A program made the position numbers and the translations under genes. From assembly GCA_013399895.1 (NCBI GenBank), contig VXBA01002149.1:659140-723139 (forward strand): a DNA stretch of 64,000 nucleotides, read 5' to 3'. Within the stretch, counting starts at the first letter, position 1. Every line of letters starts with the position of its first letter. This stretch comes from Serilophus lunatus. Lineage: Eukaryota; Chordata; Aves; Passeriformes; Eurylaimidae. Positions 1 through 12,600 of the stretch are shown here, piece by piece. Under the pieces are notes generated by a model that ran no database searches, was not told the origin of the DNA, and saw nothing but the letters and a program-made list of their open reading frames with translations.

Positions 1-860
1 TCTTTAGCCTAGAATCAGCTGTCTGTTCCTGGATATTTTAGTTAATAAGGCATACCAATTTGCAGGCTTTTAAAGATTAACTTATTGGTTACTTTATTTC
101 AAAAGCATGTGCTTATAGTAGCCTAAAGCCACTCTGATCATCCTCTGCTGCTCTACCAATCCATGATACTCCTGCACTGATGCAGAACTGCAATAGCTGT
201 TGCTGTGACATCAGATCACATTCAAGTAAATGCTAAATCAGCCCAAATTAGAATAGGTAAGCGCTCAAATGGGCCAAAATCAAAGACCAAGCCCTCCATT
301 TCTGACAATATGGAATTAACCAAAAGCTTTTTTTCCCCCCTCCTTTGATCCAAGCAGAACTCATGCCATAGATATGGCTTATCAGCTACGTAATTGAATC
401 TTTCTACTGAATGGATGCCTGCTTATAGAAGTCCTTTGCCTTTTCTGAAATTTACTCTTCAGCTGTGAATGCATGGCTGTGAGGAGATATAACACATGGA
501 TCTGGACCGACACGCCACAGGTATAAACCTTGTTTGTAGAACTAGAGAAGTACTTAACTTGACGTTATTTGTCGTGTAGACTGGATTTAATCCTAAGGCA
601 AAAAGTCATCTCATCCCCAATGCAGAGGATATATATTTGATAGCATATAACACCTATACAAAAGGCTCCAATTTCAGTTTGGGACCTCTTGACAAACAAC
701 ATGAACATTTATGGTAAATCACGATAGTTTAAATATTATTAGTGACTTAGAATGACAGCAGTTAGTCACATTACTTTCAAATCCAAAATAATTTTATTTT
801 CAAGTGCTTTTCAACACAGAATCAATTGCATACCTAGATCCATTATTGAGTAAACAGGAT
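1..860. other. AT-rich non-coding DNA, no feature seen
   Basis: I see no coding frame, RNA gene or recognisable repeat here. Reading frames are short and closed by frequent stops, and CpG is rare, as in bird intergenic or intronic DNA. Confidence 0.6.
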
Positions 861-936
861 TTTTTAATGCAAAGGTAACTCTCTGTTAAATAACAGAATT
901 ACGTTTTTATGCAAAGATAATTCTCTGTTAAATACT
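861..936. repeat. 42-bp tandem duplication, about 1.8 copies
   Basis: A unit starting TTTTTAATGCAAAG and continuing through CTCTGTTAAATA occurs at 861-892 and again at 903-934, an offset of 42 bp. The copies differ by a few substitutions, so the duplication is local and not very recent. No gene overlaps it. Confidence 0.75.
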
Positions 937-2633
937 ATACAAGAAGCAATGAAATACACCTGAAACTCTTCTCAGATTAAAGTAATTTATCTCTTATTTT
1001 TTTTATTAATACTTCAGAAACAAATTCTGCTGTATTCTATAGTAATTCTTGGAAAAATCTCATTTATAAAAATCACATTTATACAAATTAACAGTTTATT
1101 ATGCAACAAGCTGCATTGTATAAAAATATGTTTTCTTGTACCCAATAATTTGTGAAAGTTCAGCTCAAACTGTAGGCAGACATGTATAAGAGAAAAACAG
1201 ATTGTGAGTTCAAAAGTGAAATTGTATAAAGGGCATAGAAACAAGAGAAAAATAAGAGAGGAAAGGCAAACATAAATAAAATATAAATGAATCCCAATTG
1301 TTCTTGACCTGACATTTAGCCTGACATATTTCAGCCTCTAGTAAATATTCATTGGAAGAGTTATGAACATAGGTAAAACATTTTGAATAGAAGCTTTACA
1401 ATATTTTCGTCAAGGCTTTACAAGCTTTACACCATCACAGATTATCCTAATTTCTCTTACAAAGAAAGATCTCAATATTATTGTTTCTTCCTCCTCAATC
1501 TTAGAATCATAGAAATCTCCAATATCCTTAACTCTGTGTACTACTAGTAGGGCATCTGACCTCACAAACTTCCCCATAACATGTGTCTGGGACAACATAA
1601 CATTGATGCTGTCATTCGTATTTTTAAGGCTTTTTTTGAGTCTCTCTAAATCATTTGCATACATGCTAATAAAGAGATGATTGGGCAATTTCTATAATCA
1701 GTGCACACAGTAGCAGGGATCCGCTTCCATAAAACCTTAAAATCAACTAAGCTTGCCAGCAAAATATTGTATTGCACCTGAGATATAGAATCAGAGAATG
1801 AGGTTCCTTTTTCAGTTACGCAGTTGTCAGGCACATGTGGCCTTAGTAACAACCGTGATTTCACTTTTTAGGAAGTTTCTGTGAGAGCAGAACCTAACTT
1901 GGTAGTGCCTGAACACCAGAAATCTTTGTGCTTTCTTACATCAAATCATGTGCTAGATCATTAAATATAACAGGACTTTTTTTAGCTATCAAAAGTAGTG
2001 TGTTGCATTCAGATATTCAGTGAAATCTCCTATGTTCTGCAGGTACGTTATAGGCATAGCGGGTGGCAGGAACAAAGATAATATCCACCCTTGCTGAAGC
2101 TGCTTGCTCATTCATCTGCACTCTTGATTCTTATACACAGTACCCTTGCAGACACTTACATTCTTTGATTACAAAGACATGATTTTGTCTTTCAGGACAC
2201 TCACCTCCTCTCAACATAGAGTTTGAGACGTATAAAACCACATGATGTGCTGCTTCCCAGCCATTTAAGTAAAATTATATGGATCATGGGAAAACCAAAC
2301 TCTGATACCTCATAAAATGTGGAGAATCACACTATACCATGAACCCATCAAAACAGGGTAGTTCAGTTCAGAGATAAAGGTAGCGTGTACCAATATCAGT
2401 TGCTTTGCTGGAAGATCAGATTTGACAAGAATCAATCTGGCATTGGTGGCTGCCTGTAACCAGCCTGATCTAGGTTGGGTCAGTTAGTCAGGGGCAGCTT
2501 AGAGAGAAAGAATTACTAAAAAATCTGCTTGATATGAGTTACCAAGGATGTTACCTGTTCAAAGTTTCTTCTGAAAGGAAGTCCCAGTAACTTTACAAGA
2601 AAGAACTCAGATATTTTTTCCTGCTTTTATGAT
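937..2633. other. Non-coding DNA with one unexplained pair of overlapping minus-strand frames
   Basis: The stretch is mostly featureless and AT-rich. Between 1410 and 1864 two open frames on the minus strand (about 72 and 92 codons) overlap in different phases, which could mark a decayed frameshifted coding relic or could be chance. I recognise no family motif in either and do not call a gene. Positions 2629-2633 (ATGAT) are the left target-site duplication of the adjacent LTR. Confidence 0.5.
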
Positions 2634-3173
2634 TGCATTGGATCTATCTGACATGGAGCCCATTTCCCCATATAACAGCCCTCACTGTGCTGTGCTGCAT
2701 TGGTGGCTGGAATGGTGCTGATAACACACCAGTGTTTTGACTACTGCCGGGCACAGCACTGGGACTGTAGTGTCCCTTCCCCAACTGTGGGCAAAATTCT
2801 GGGAGGGGACACAAGTGGGCCAGCTGACCCAAACTGACCAAAGGAATATTCCATACCATATGACGTCAGCTCAGGTATAAAGCTAAGGAGAAGCAGGAAG
2901 TGGGGGGGCATCCACTGCCTCCCATGGTGGCTCACCAAGAGAGCCACTACACGTGTTGAAGCCCTGCTTCTCTGGATATGGCCGGTCATCGCCGCAGATG
3001 GGAAGTAGAGATTAGATTAGTGCTTTGCTTTGCTCTGGCTTTTGCTTTTAGTAAATTGCCTTATCCCAACTCACTGTTTACCATCTCATTCTTTTCCCTT
3101 GCCTGACTGGGGAGGAAGAGGGGGTCGGAGTGACTGTGGGCACCTGGCGGCCTGCCAAGGTTAACCCATTACA
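2634..3173 (+). mobile_element. Solo LTR of an avian endogenous retrovirus, 5-bp target-site duplication
   Basis: The element starts TGCATTGG and ends CATTACA, so it has the TG...CA termini of an LTR. It is flanked by ATGAT at 2629-2633 and ATGAT at 3174-3178, a perfect 5-bp target-site duplication. Inside, in order, are a U3 with the CTGACCCAAACTGACC block, a CRE (TGACGTCA), a TATA box (TATAAAG), a downstream block around GGGAAGTAG, a T-rich stretch with a decayed poly(A) signal (AGTAAA near 3051) and the GGTTAACCCATTACA terminus. This arrangement matches an LTR type I know from many bird genomes. A 5-bp duplication is usual for class III (ERVL-like) elements, but I do not assign a family name. 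No retroviral genes adjoin it, so it is a solo LTR left by LTR-LTR recombination. It is the same type as the minus-strand copy at 31771. Confidence 0.87.
2861..2882 (+). promoter_or_regulatory. LTR core promoter: CRE plus TATA box
   Basis: A perfect CRE palindrome TGACGTCA lies at 2861-2868 and TATAAAG at 2876-2882, the spacing seen in the U3 of this LTR type. If still active, transcription would start near 2905-2915 and run rightward. CREs bind CREB/ATF factors. Activity is inferred, not shown. Confidence 0.6.
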
Positions 3174-3178
3174 ATGAT

Positions 3179-6100
3179 GGACTTTTATTTTAAAAGTAGA
3201 GATTTTTTGTTTTCATTTATCTTTATTCTGCTCTTCTGATGAATACAACACCAAAGTCAGTGAAGCCACTTTCTCTCCCAAAGGGGTTTGAATGTTCTGA
3301 AAGGATCTTTGTAGAATGGGAGATATCTGTCAAACCCTTTAACAAGGTGTGTGTGTTTTGCCCAGCTATGTACTTAACAGATCTTCATGTGGTTCCTTAC
3401 TTATTTACATCCATGAACATAGGAAAAATATCACCCACAATTAGTATAACCTTGTGGCATTTTCTCCAGTCACCTAAATTTTTTTTCTTGAAAAATTTTC
3501 TCTTTCTGGATTTACATGAGTGAATAATAAATGAGTAGGCTGCTTATGTCTGTGAGGCAGTGTTTACAATGGCTAAAGCCCAGAAAGTATTCTGATTCTA
3601 TTTTAGAACAGCTGTGGGACAGTAATAGACTATAACATGATCACTTTGAAATATCAATGTAGCCATAGCAGCTCAGCCTCAAAACATTTCCAGTGATTAG
3701 GTTATGGAGTGGAGTACTGTAAGAAATAGCTACTCTATCTTGTCCCCTTGTGGAAAGGTCCCAAAGGAAAAATTCATCATTTCTAGAAGTATATCTGCTT
3801 TGGCAATGATTTGCAATACCAGAAAGAATCATAGAGTATAAAATGGCCAGAAAATGCTTCTGTCTATATTTTTAAAGTGAGCAATTCCTGCCATTTACCT
3901 GAGACGTTTCTTTGCAATGCAAAGATTGTCCTATTGTCAGAAGCACGGAAAAGTGTTATCTAGAACACAATTTCTTTATATCCTATACTGAAAATTATTA
4001 TATTTTTTATAAATACCTGTCATTTCAGTGTCATTACTTTTGTTCACTGAAAGAAGCAAACAACCAGCAGAAATTTTTGGGCAATCTTGCTGACCAGTGT
4101 AGTGAAAATGACATATCCTCTCATAATCAAATGGACTAAATCTTTCATGCTAACAGCTACCTATATATCTTGGGATGTATTAATGCTTTACACTTTGAAG
4201 GTAGCTGCATTACACTGGTCTTTAAGGCGTTTGCTAAAATCTTCAAAGACAGCTTAAATGTTTCGTTCTAAGTTCTTAAGTACCATAATGTGTGTACAAA
4301 TTCTTCTCTCTAAGATTGTTATGTAGATCAGAAAACAAAATGTAGAGAAAGCATTCTAAGCTCAGATACAGTTCTAGATATTGGAATGAGAACAAAATAC
4401 AGCTAAGATATTTAATTTTTTCCTTCAATGGCATCAGAAGGGTGAGGAACTATGGTCACCTAATAACAGCTCTAGTTTAATGGATTGTCCACTTGATACT
4501 GCCACAAAAGGAAACATTGGTTGTTGTTCCTGTTGTTTCATTCATATACCATGATTTTAATTCTCTTGTTTTAATTAAAAGGCTAAAAGAAAGACTTTCT
4601 CAAGAGGTGGAACAGGGCAATCTGCCATGAAAGCGTAAACTAGTACTGTTAAAGTTTTTTCTATCATGAGAGAAAATTGCCGTAATAAATTAACTTCATA
4701 ACCTTCAACCATAGCTTCTAGCATTCTGATGAAATTCCAGCTGTAGGCAGTGACCTAAATATCTTTTAGCCTTGTGTATGCTGTGTCAGTGTAGTGTGAC
4801 ACAGAACAAGACCACGTTTAATATGAAAGCAGTTATTTCGTCCCTGTGAGCAGAGCTTCAATTATTTCATAGTTTGCTTGTTCCAAGTTGACTTCCTTAT
4901 TCCTTCTATTGCTAATACTATGATTCTATTCTCTTGCAACAAACTTATAGCACAAGCAAAAACCTGAAAGTTAGTATCCAAATGTTCAAAATTTATAATA
5001 AGGTGTTTCATGCTACAGTTGTGGAACATCCAGTTTAAGACTCTTACGGACTGAAAGCTCATGGATTCTGACTAGAGATTTCATTGTCTCTGGAGAATTA
5101 GGATGAAGGTATCTTGAACCAAGTATACGAAAATTTAGAAATCTCAAATCTGTGATCCAAAAGGGAATGATAAGGTACGTTAGGTTTTTTAGAGGACATC
5201 TATGTTATTATTAAATGATGAAACAAATTATCCATATTTATTTACATGTAATTCAGTGCCATTATGTCAGCTCTGAATTTGACAAGTAACTTCATATATC
5301 ACTTAGAAAGTGGGGGATTTTGTAACATATGACTGTGAACTAGTCACTGAAGACATGAATTATGTGCAACAAGAGTTCTCCCTAAATCAAGAAAAGTTTA
5401 AAAATGAGGCATACCAAAACCAGGGTCCTTATAATGGAAATAGTGACAAAGCATCATGACAAAATGGACTGTTAGCATAAAGAAAAGAAAAAATAATAAA
5501 AAAACCTTAGTAATAAGAAGAATGGCTGAATTATTTTCTCTACTAGTATAGTAAGAAAGCAGAACATCTGTACAGATAAAATTACTTTGCAGGTAGAACT
5601 TCGTTAGGTTGGAATTTCACAGAGGAAGCAGCATGATCATGAACAAACAATTTTCACATTTTTCTTTTTTTAAATCTGAAATAAATGTACATTTTCTCCT
5701 TACTTCAAGAATATTAACATATAAGTGCAGATATATTTATGTGAGTACAAGACCCTTAATTTTTATTCAAGTCCAGAATACAGGGGAGAAAAAATCCTGA
5801 TTTAAAATTCTGGTTCCCAAAGAAGCGATACATAGGAACTACAGATGTTTTAATTAAACACATGAGTTCAAAAGATTTTCCTTTGGAGATAACTGGGATG
5901 AGTTAATTAGGCAGAATATATCACTGTTGCAGACTAAAAAATATCAGGTGAAACATCTCTGTTCCCTATTTTGATGCATCCTTCTATAAGTTAAAGAGTA
6001 TTTCTTTTCCATATAAACCAGCAGGCAATTTTAGATGTGTGTTTTCTATGTGGCATTAGAAAGCATTGCCCATCTCATTGCTACAGCTGGCATTAGGTAG

Positions 6101-7770
6101 GACAGTCCTTCTAAAACTGTCTGTGTGAAGGTTCTGTGACTGGAGGCGAGATGATTTCCGTGAGCAATTTTTGATTTTTGGAATTCAAAGTCTGATCTAT
6201 GAAGTTAACACAAGGTTCATATTTTCAGCCAAATCTTTGTTTCAGATGTGCCATGGCACCATTCTTCTTATAGATTTATAAAAGTCAAATCCTTTTGACT
6301 TTTACAACAGAAGTCATAAATCCTAAAGTCAGCAATGCCATTATGGTGGGCAGTTCTACCCAAGGAGCTCAGACGTTTAGGATTTGATTTTGCCATTTCC
6401 TGTTTAAACAGCATAACATTTTGCAAAAAATATTCTTTCTTACAAAGCACTGATCAAGAAGCCAAACTGTTTTCCACCATGATTGGGACAGTAATAGAAC
6501 ACTGCTTAGTGTCCAATGAAGTCTTGGACCTACAGGCTAACAGAAAGCTTTAGAAAATGATCACAATGTTTTACTATACCTCAAGATACTATTGTACATT
6601 TGAAATCTGCAGTCAACAGACTTCACTGCTGACAGTACACAGCTGGTATTTAAAGCTCTGCATAGATTAGAGTATCGGCAGTAAATACATCACAGGTTTT
6701 AAGATACTAATTGGATCTGCTGTAATTTGGAAATTCCTATGTGACTAGGAATATGCAACGAATGGTGTCCAGCCTTCTCTGCTGTTAGCACTCAGCAGGA
6801 ATGTTTATGACAGCAGTTAGAAAAAATATCATGAAGGGCATGCCATGGACCTATCCCTGGATGATATATGTGTGTACATAGTGGGAAATGTAACACAATA
6901 GCATATTTATCACCTCCTATGGGTTTGCATAGGCCCTTGTCACTTAGACAAATAATAAAAATTGATGTGTGTATTTAATAAGGCCTCCTACAAGTTTTCA
7001 GTCACATAAAAATAGGGCAATTAGGCAACTAGATTTACATAATGCTCAGTATATATGCTAATGTGATTTCAGCACAGAATTTTTTAAACTAAACTTTTAA
7101 AGAGTTCATTTTCCTTTCAATGTAGTTTTATTAATCTGAAGATTCAGTATACTTTTATTTGTGTTGCAAGGGAAACCTTACCTTCTAAACAGCAAATGCT
7201 GTCTTGATCATAGTTTTTAGACTAAAGATTAAAAGCCTACTGCCGGTAGTTCTAGCTTGCATTAATTACATTTGCTGTCTTCCACTGATCTCAGAGAACT
7301 GAAGATCATTATTCATCTTACAGAGAGGCCTACAGTTTTCCACAGGTCTTTTTTCTTCCTAAACTTGGAAGCTTTGTTCTTATAACACATTTGTGTTTGG
7401 AATCAAGCCTATGAGAACACAGAAGGATTTTTCTTGGGTTTGACAGTTCACTCCAGGCCAGGTTCTTGAAATGGCAGAAAAAACCCACGATGTTTATCCT
7501 GTAGTATTTTCAATTAATTCTCTTCAGTCCTTCTGACAATATAAAGAAGTATGAGAGAAAGAAATGGGAAAAGTATTAGGAAAGCAACGGAGTAAAGTAA
7601 GGTCCTTAACTAGAATGTGAGGCTCTTAATCAAAGACAATTGTCCATCTAGGAGTACATATGCTGTAAGCTCCTTGTTTAATCAAAGACCTACAAACACT
7701 CTTATTTTATCTTAATTATCATCTGAAGATTTCTTTCTCTAGTGACTAAACAGAAGAGAGTTTAACTCTG
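3179..7770. other. Non-coding DNA, nothing recognisable
   Basis: About 4.6 kb of AT-rich, CpG-poor sequence. The longest frames are under 100 codons, have no domain signature and mostly lie in low-complexity T- or A-rich context. I see no CR1, LTR, tRNA or tandem array. Confidence 0.55.
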
Positions 7771-8138
7771 TGTAGTGGTTTAACCCGGGCTGAGTGCCAG
7801 GGGCCCACTACAATCACCTTCTCACTCCCCCATGCCCAGCTATAGAGGAGAGAGAGAATATAACGAGAGGTTTCGCTATTCATGATAACAACTACAGCAG
7901 ATTCTTTCTTAATCACTGTCACAGGCAAAACAAGACTCTATGTGGGAATAATAATTAAATTTATTATTAACAAGATCAGAGCTAAGAGTGAGACACTAAA
8001 AGACACCTTTTACCTCCCAGTCCCCCTCCTTCTTACATCCAACCTATTCTCCCGCAGCGGTCAAGGGAAAAAGGCGAGGTGGGGGGGGGGTGTTGCTGTG
8101 GTCAGTTGCTGTTCTCAGCCGCTGCTTGGGGAGAGGAG
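7771..8138 (-). mobile_element. Partial LTR of the 1.07-kb avian ERV type, cut at an N
   Basis: It begins TGTAGTGGTTTAACCC and is homologous along its length to the first part of the complete LTR at 53967. Shared blocks include CATCACAGGCAAAAC-like sequence, the TTAAATTTATTA stretch, and GGTCAGTTG followed by the GCCGCTGC block. TTTATT at 7960-7965 reads as an AATAAA poly(A) signal on the minus strand, which is why I assign minus orientation. It keeps about 45 bp (roughly 7860-7910) that the 53967 copy lacks. Homology stops exactly at the uncalled base 8139, just before the GC-rich tandem-repeat part of the LTR, so the remainder is either truncated or missing from the assembly. A run of about ten G lies near 8081-8090. 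Confidence 0.85.
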
Positions 8139-8139
8139 N
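8139..8139. other. Uncalled base, possible collapsed assembly gap
   Basis: One of two N characters in the window. It sits where the LTR would enter its GC-rich internal repeats, a place where assemblies commonly break, so it may stand for missing sequence and not a single base. Confidence 0.6.
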
Positions 8140-11100
8140 CACACCTGAATATGCACCTGGATGTATTCCATTTAAGGAATATATGCCATGTTGGGCAGAA
8201 AGACTGAGACTTGCATTAAATGCCTGAGAGGTGAAAATTGTGTTCTCTGAGTAAGTGAAATGGAATGTTGGGGTTGGGATAGGAAATCTGAGCTCAAAAA
8301 TTAGGAAAGAAACAAGATAAAATATATCAAATCTGAACAAATTATGTGAAGTGCAACCAGAGTACATTAATTGCATTAAACCAAGATTTCTAATTCTGAC
8401 CCACAACAGTCAGTTAGATGGAAAGTGGTATAGGACACAGCTGCTGCTTTCAATACTTCATTAGCTAAAGTAGCAGCTGTCAGCCTGAAAAGATTTCAGC
8501 CCTGCTGATTGTACTTGTTAATACGACGCTGCGTCAAACATCTCAGCTCAGTTTTGCCTGTTTATTTGTTTAGCCTGGAAATTACACATCTGAGAGCTGG
8601 CATTTAAACAACTAGATTAAGATTGAAAAGCGTAGATCTCTGGGGCATTAATGTCCAAATTGCACAGTAGTTTCCTGATGAGCAATTCAGCAGGATGGTC
8701 ATCCAACTGGACATATGCAAGAGCAAAACTACAGGTTCCTGGTGAAGATTCAGGTGCCTGTTGCCTAAACATTAGAAGGCTCCCTAACCACTGGACAGAG
8801 GGTTTGTGAACTCTTTGCTAGAGTCAGCAGTCTAAATTAGATGCTTGTGTCCGTCTGTGGAGCTAGGTGTCTAATTCTTCAAACAGGTGGTTTTAAAGCA
8901 TGAGGAAACAGACAGAATCAGTTTCTATACTCTTTTTTAGAAGTGCAGTATATGCTCCTTTCAAGTAAAGGATCATGCTCATGCTCCATTAGCAGATCTT
9001 GGAGAAAGGACATGTGCTTTTTCAGTTGTTTAAGAAGGGCAGATGTGCTAATAAGCAACTTCATATGTACATACTAGAATTTCTTCTATACTTTCCCTCC
9101 CTACAGGGCTCATTTGAAAGCACAGCTAAAATTAGGAGTTAAAGATTTACCTTCTAATCTGCAACAAGAGATGCACACAGTTATGAGCTGGCAAAGACAA
9201 AAACAAGAACCTTGTGCATATGGAATATTTGCTTTCATCTTTATTTTAAGTGCAGTTGTGTAACAGTAGCGTCAATTGGACAAGGTTGTATTAGGCTCCA
9301 TGCCACAGCCTGTACAAGCCACCAATTGCTCCAGCAGAACTGTGGATAAACCTTCTGAAAAAACAGGATCTTGACAGTAAATATTATTCTTCATTTTCTT
9401 CCAAAGTAAAATAGCAAAATCATATTCATTTTTCATGAGAGGTGATTTCTACAAGTTCTGAGGGGGAAGATTTTCATTGAATTAGATTTTTTCTGCAGTA
9501 GCTAACTTAAGTAAGAGCTATACAAGTAGACAACATTCTGACATTACATTGTAAAGATATATGGAGGTCATATTAGAAATTATTCTACCTTAAGGATTCC
9601 AAATCCTTTGCATAAATTAACAAATATTTAATACCGTCCCTCAAATTTCAGTTATAGATGAATATATCATTTATATGTGTGTGTGAGAGAGAAGCAGCTA
9701 AATAAATTTTCAAGTAAAATTTGAAGCATTTATTTTGCATTATTTGCCCAGGTTTCTTTAGTAAAAGTATGCTACTCTTCAAAAACAATGGCTGTAGAAA
9801 AGAAGGTTTAGCAAGCTCACAGATTGAGTTGACAAATACTTTTCAAGAGTATAGATGAGGAGCAGCAGGATTCTCAAAACTGCTATTCAAGTTCAATTCA
9901 TTAAGCTTAATGGAAGAAATTCCAGCCAAGGTATGATCTTCCAGGCATCATGCATACAAAACTTCAATTACATTCCCACTTGCTCTTGTGCTAGGAGTTT
10001 CTTTAGAAATAAGTAAGCAGAAGACATAGCTGAAATCATAGGATTGATTTGATTGTTTTTACATAACAGCAACTTTTAATAGAGCGCATATTTAATTAAA
10101 AAAATAAAAAAGAAGAAAGAAAAAGAAAAAAGAGAAACTTGCCAGGTACAGAAAGGGTGAGAAAAGAGGGACATGCCGAAGGACTATCATGTCAAATTTC
10201 TGAATCTGAGGAGTTGAAGCTATTTTATTTTCTCCTCTTTTATCCTCCATCTCAGAACTGCTACTAGTTTTCCTAAGCTCACAATGAAGGAGGCAGACAC
10301 ATTCTTAATACCATACCTTATATTTTTGTTGACTAAAAACATATCTTAAAAGAAACCTCTAAGACTAAATTTGTGAGTGCTAGCAAGACAGGCATTCTTT
10401 ATTATGACATGCTGCACAGCCACAGTGCACTGGGTACTCTGGGAATCATTTTCACTAAAGTGCACACTGAGACACCTTCAATGAAGCTTGCATGTTGACA
10501 TTACATGATTATTCATTTTTTATTCCCTGCATTCCTGTTACATATTCATGACATTTCCCAACACTTACTACCTTTTAAAGTCTTTGAAGGTCTTCATTGG
10601 AAGTCTCTAGTCGTCTGCTCTGTGCCTGCAGCCCCCAAAATTCTAAGCTACACAATTCCCTTCAAGACAATACACCTGGTTATGCAGTAACTGAGTTTCC
10701 AGGCTGGCTGCCTCGGTTCTTCTCCCCATTGTCTCTTTGAATCACTTGTCTCAGCTGTCTGCAGTTTCTACGTTGTAAATACTATCAGTTCTTAAACCCT
10801 TACATCAGCTGCAGCTGCTGAAGCCACACTAGCCAGCTGAGCCCATATGGTCCCCAAAAGGCTTTCTTTTCCACCATTGTCTCCGTGAAGTTTTTGAAAA
10901 AAACATGTTTGTATATTAGCAATTGCAAAGTATAAAACAGAGCAACACAGAGGTGTTATTAAAGACTAATTTAAAGATGCACCTTTTTCTGCAGCTGATA
11001 ACATTTGAAATAAGATCATCTAAAAATGGGTTTTCAGAAAGCAAATTATTTAAGTGAAGAGGTGGAAGTGGGGATTTCAGCCCCTAACATGATTTGATAT

Positions 11101-12529
11101 GGAGTCAAAGAGGAATTCTAACCTTATCCACACTATTAGTAATAATTATGTGAAATTTTCTTCGGACAAAAATAAAAAGTGCAGATTTATTAACAAGAGT
11201 AATTATCTGAAGACCTTATTTTTGAAATCGCAGTTACTAGCAGCTAATTAATTCCAGTTAGTCTCCAGTAATAAAGTAACAGCACAAGAATGCAGTTATG
11301 CATTATGCTTAATAAAGTAATAATTCTGTCAACCTCCTCACCCATGTTGAGGAGTACCTTACTCTGTATACTGTCCTAGAAACACAAACAGGTTATCTAA
11401 CAGATTAAGGTACTATTCAAAGTGGATAAAATTCTTGAATCATTCCCTAAAGAAACAGAATAACTCACTGTAAATAACAAGCCATGACAAACTTTTCATC
11501 TTACTAATAAAATAAAGAGTTTGGCTGTTCAAGTCAGAAAATTTGTTATTCATATCAGAATTCACTTACTGATAAAAATGCACAAATTCTTGCAGGGTTA
11601 CAAACAACAGAGCATTTTCACCCACTTACAGCAACATCGATCCTTACTACAGAATTACTTTGGAAGTTCTCAGCCTTCTGGTTTTCCCTTTTTTCCCCCC
11701 CTCCTTCAAGACAATCTCTCTCAAGCATACTTCAGTTAGTAATTTTTCATCTTGACTACTTGCTGTTGAAAGTAGGGCAAATGCTGCCTTTCTTCTCTGA
11801 CTTGATGTGTCTGCAGTTTGGGGAAGGGAAAGGGAAATCTTTCTGAAGGACAGATGAATACCCGTTCCCATAATTGAAAACTCTTTTTTGTTTACTATTA
11901 GCATTCTGTTAATGATTGTGGAGAGATAATTTTCTGAAGACTGGCATCCATCCTCATTAAAACATCAGTGTGAATTTACCCTGTTGTGAAAGGACTTACT
12001 TGTATTAATATTTCAATTTTGCCTACTGCAGAAGAGACATTTCTTTATTTATAGAAAACAGCACACAATTACCTTGCACTAAATACTGTTTGCATCTTAA
12101 ACTAAAACTGTAACTTAATACTGTTTAGAGTCTTCATTGTCGAGAATAAACTTCATCACTAAGGGAAAGCAGACAGATTTTGATTCAGAACTTACAGAAA
12201 AAAATTGTTACCTTCTCTGAGGTTCTATCAGCAAAGAAAATTCTAGATGAAGGATTTATCAATTTTTCCCCAGTTGGTTATCAGTGAAATATTAAATTGA
12301 ATTGTATATTTTGACATCATACCAAAAATAAGATAAATTCATGATTTGTAATACTTCTTGAGTTCACATATATAGTACTAGTCAATAAAGTGCATCAACT
12401 TGTAAAAGCAGTTACATGTTTTAGGAAAATTAATTAAGACTGCACATTTGCCTTTCTAGACTCATAACATTTTTGCCATGATTATATATCTAGCTGTCCT
12501 CAAGTTGCAGTTGCAGAGATGTCCTTTGC
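8140..12529. other. Non-coding DNA with minor simple repeats
   Basis: There is no recognisable coding sequence. Minor low-complexity patches are a short GT/GA run near 9675-9692 and a purine-rich A/G tract at 10098-10137. The sub-segment 8440-8660 is compositionally more balanced than its surroundings and could be a conserved non-coding element, but that is only an impression. Confidence 0.5.
10098..10137. repeat. Low-complexity A/G-rich tract
   Basis: Forty bases consisting almost entirely of A with scattered G and one T. No adjoining SINE or processed gene explains it, so it looks like a local simple repeat. Confidence 0.7.
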
Positions 12530-12600
12530 TTTGTGGAGAGTTAGACTACATGATGTAATAGGTCACTTTCCAATCCTAACTATTTCTTCTGTGTCTATAT
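12530..12600 (+). mobile_element. Short CR1 LINE 3' tail fragment
   Basis: The stretch containing TTAGACTACATGATG, GGTCACTTTCCAATCC and CTATTTCTTCTGTG is a diverged match to the terminal segment of CR1 elements, whose consensus reads as a TTGGACTAGATGA-like block, then CCCTTCCAACC, then ATTCTRTGA repeats. Orientation is plus. Only the last 70 bp are recognisable, as expected for a severely 5'-truncated and old CR1 copy. Confidence 0.7.

Noticed and set aside
8044..8406. A 120-codon minus-strand frame
   Set aside because: It runs through the N at 8139 and into the truncated LTR with its poly(G) run, so it is an artefact of joined unrelated sequence.
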